Shown here: positions 5,376 to 5,784 of the stretch, one piece after another
Position numbering within the stretch: position 1 is the first letter of the stretch
How the letters are laid out: each line of letters opens with the position of its first letter
Position numbers and translations under genes: made by a program
Origin: Clostridia bacterium
Lineage (GTDB): Bacteria > Bacillota > Clostridia > Christensenellales > HGM11417
DNA length: 5,784 bases
Assembly: GCA_028700355.1 (NCBI GenBank)
Contig: JAQVSX010000050.1
Coordinates: 1-5,784, forward strand
Direction: 5' to 3'
The notes under the pieces: model-generated
Database searches by the model: none
What the model was told of the DNA's origin: nothing
Seen by the model: the letters and a program-made list of their open reading frames with translations, nothing else

Positions 5376-5784
5376 TTAATTATTTAAAGTCTTGTCTTTT
5401 ATTTTTGCAAGGCTGCGGTAAAGCGGCTTATATGTTAAAAATGTTACCGCTGTTCCACTGATTAACATAGGAATCAAAAAAAGTATGCCTTTAACCAAAG
5501 TCGGTATAAATAAAGAAAACTGAAATATCGCTTCGATTGTAGGCGTTTCTATCCAAAATAGTATTGCGGCAAATGCCGCCAAAACTGTAAAAGCTAATAC
5601 GCTTTGTTTGAAAATTTTATATGTAATTTCTGCCAGTAAGCAAAGCAATGGCCAATGGAAAAAATACTGTATAGTGACCAAATAAGAAAATGAATATAAA
5701 TAATTATCGAGCAGGCAAAATACCAGCACCGAAAAAATCACCCTTTTAAACCCAAAAACGCAGGTAAATACTATTATAAGCGGC
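5376..5784 (-). CDS. Multi-span membrane protein, C-terminal part; tentatively ThiT-like ECF S component
   Basis: The reading frame is open to the window edge, so the N-terminus is missing; 135 residues plus the stop are visible. An internal GTG at 5741 is not needed as a start. About four hydrophobic segments lie near residues 1-23, 31-52, 60-80 and 92-116, followed by a short basic tail (YKPLYRSLAKIKDK, 118-131). The pattern YLVTIQYFFHWPLL (34-47) recalls the Q...LLDYPLAF stretch of ECF thiamine S components. The later IPTLVKGILFLIPMLI (93-108), with a C-terminal KPL, recalls their YNGS..LLPELI helix. The polar residues expected there for thiamine binding (for example Asn in YNGS, here Lys98-Gly99) are not kept, so the substrate is doubtful. 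The membrane protein is certain; the ECF/ThiT family is a guess from pattern memory. It ends just before the rpmG promoter. Confidence 0.6.
   Translation of the reverse strand, partial: PLIIVFTCVFGFKRVIFSVLVFCLLDNYLYSFSYLVTIQYFFHWPLLCLLAEITYKIFKQSVLAFTVLAAFAAILFWIETPTIEAIFQFSLFIPTLVKGILFLIPMLISGTAVTFLTYKPLYRSLAKIKDKTLNN

Overview
The window looks like a piece of an AT-rich, low-GC Gram-positive (Bacillota, Clostridia-like) chromosome. The evidence is the gene order rpmG-secE-nusG-rplK-rplA-rplJ-rplL, a Firmicutes-type L10 leader with an intrinsic attenuator, strong AGGAGG-type Shine-Dalgarno sites, and sigma-A-like promoters (TTGACT, 17 bp, TATAAT-like). TGG encodes Trp and all visible stops are TAA or TAG, which fits the standard code. 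I cannot name a genus. Every gene is on the minus strand, so the text below runs from high to low coordinates.

Layout: (1) 5784-5376, the C-terminal part of a small multi-span membrane protein, tentatively a divergent ThiT-like ECF S component. (2) 5367-5307, a strong promoter for rpmG whose predicted start lies at the foot of a terminator-like hairpin. (3) 5264-2914, an apparent operon rpmG (L33), secE, nusG, rplK (L11), rplA (L1). (4) 2906-1692, rplJ (L10) and rplL (L7/L12) with their own promoter, an L10 leader/attenuator, and a closing terminator. (5) 1678-1, a separate two-gene unit: an amidohydrolase-2 family metal-dependent hydrolase followed by a YbdG-type MscS mechanosensitive channel that runs off the window.

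The genes of the central block make parts of the large ribosomal subunit (L1 stalk; L11/L10/L12 GTPase centre; L33), one translocon subunit (SecE) and the transcription factor NusG. Regulation is the richest part of the window. The L10 leader shows a readable antiterminator/terminator switch. The two intergenic regions in front of rplK and rplA each fold into the same unusual shape: a GUGG/CCAC stem, a GA on the 5' side, a second stem of different sequence, and a longer 3' internal loop. This resembles the L1-binding part of 23S rRNA (H76-77), so I propose duplicated L1 operators within one operon.

Other points: rpoBC does not follow rplL, as it does in many relatives, because a terminator closes the cluster. 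L11 has Ser instead of the usual Pro at position 26 of its thiopeptide-contact segment. I see no mobile element, CRISPR array, rRNA or tRNA, and no gene-free stretch longer than about 210 bases.
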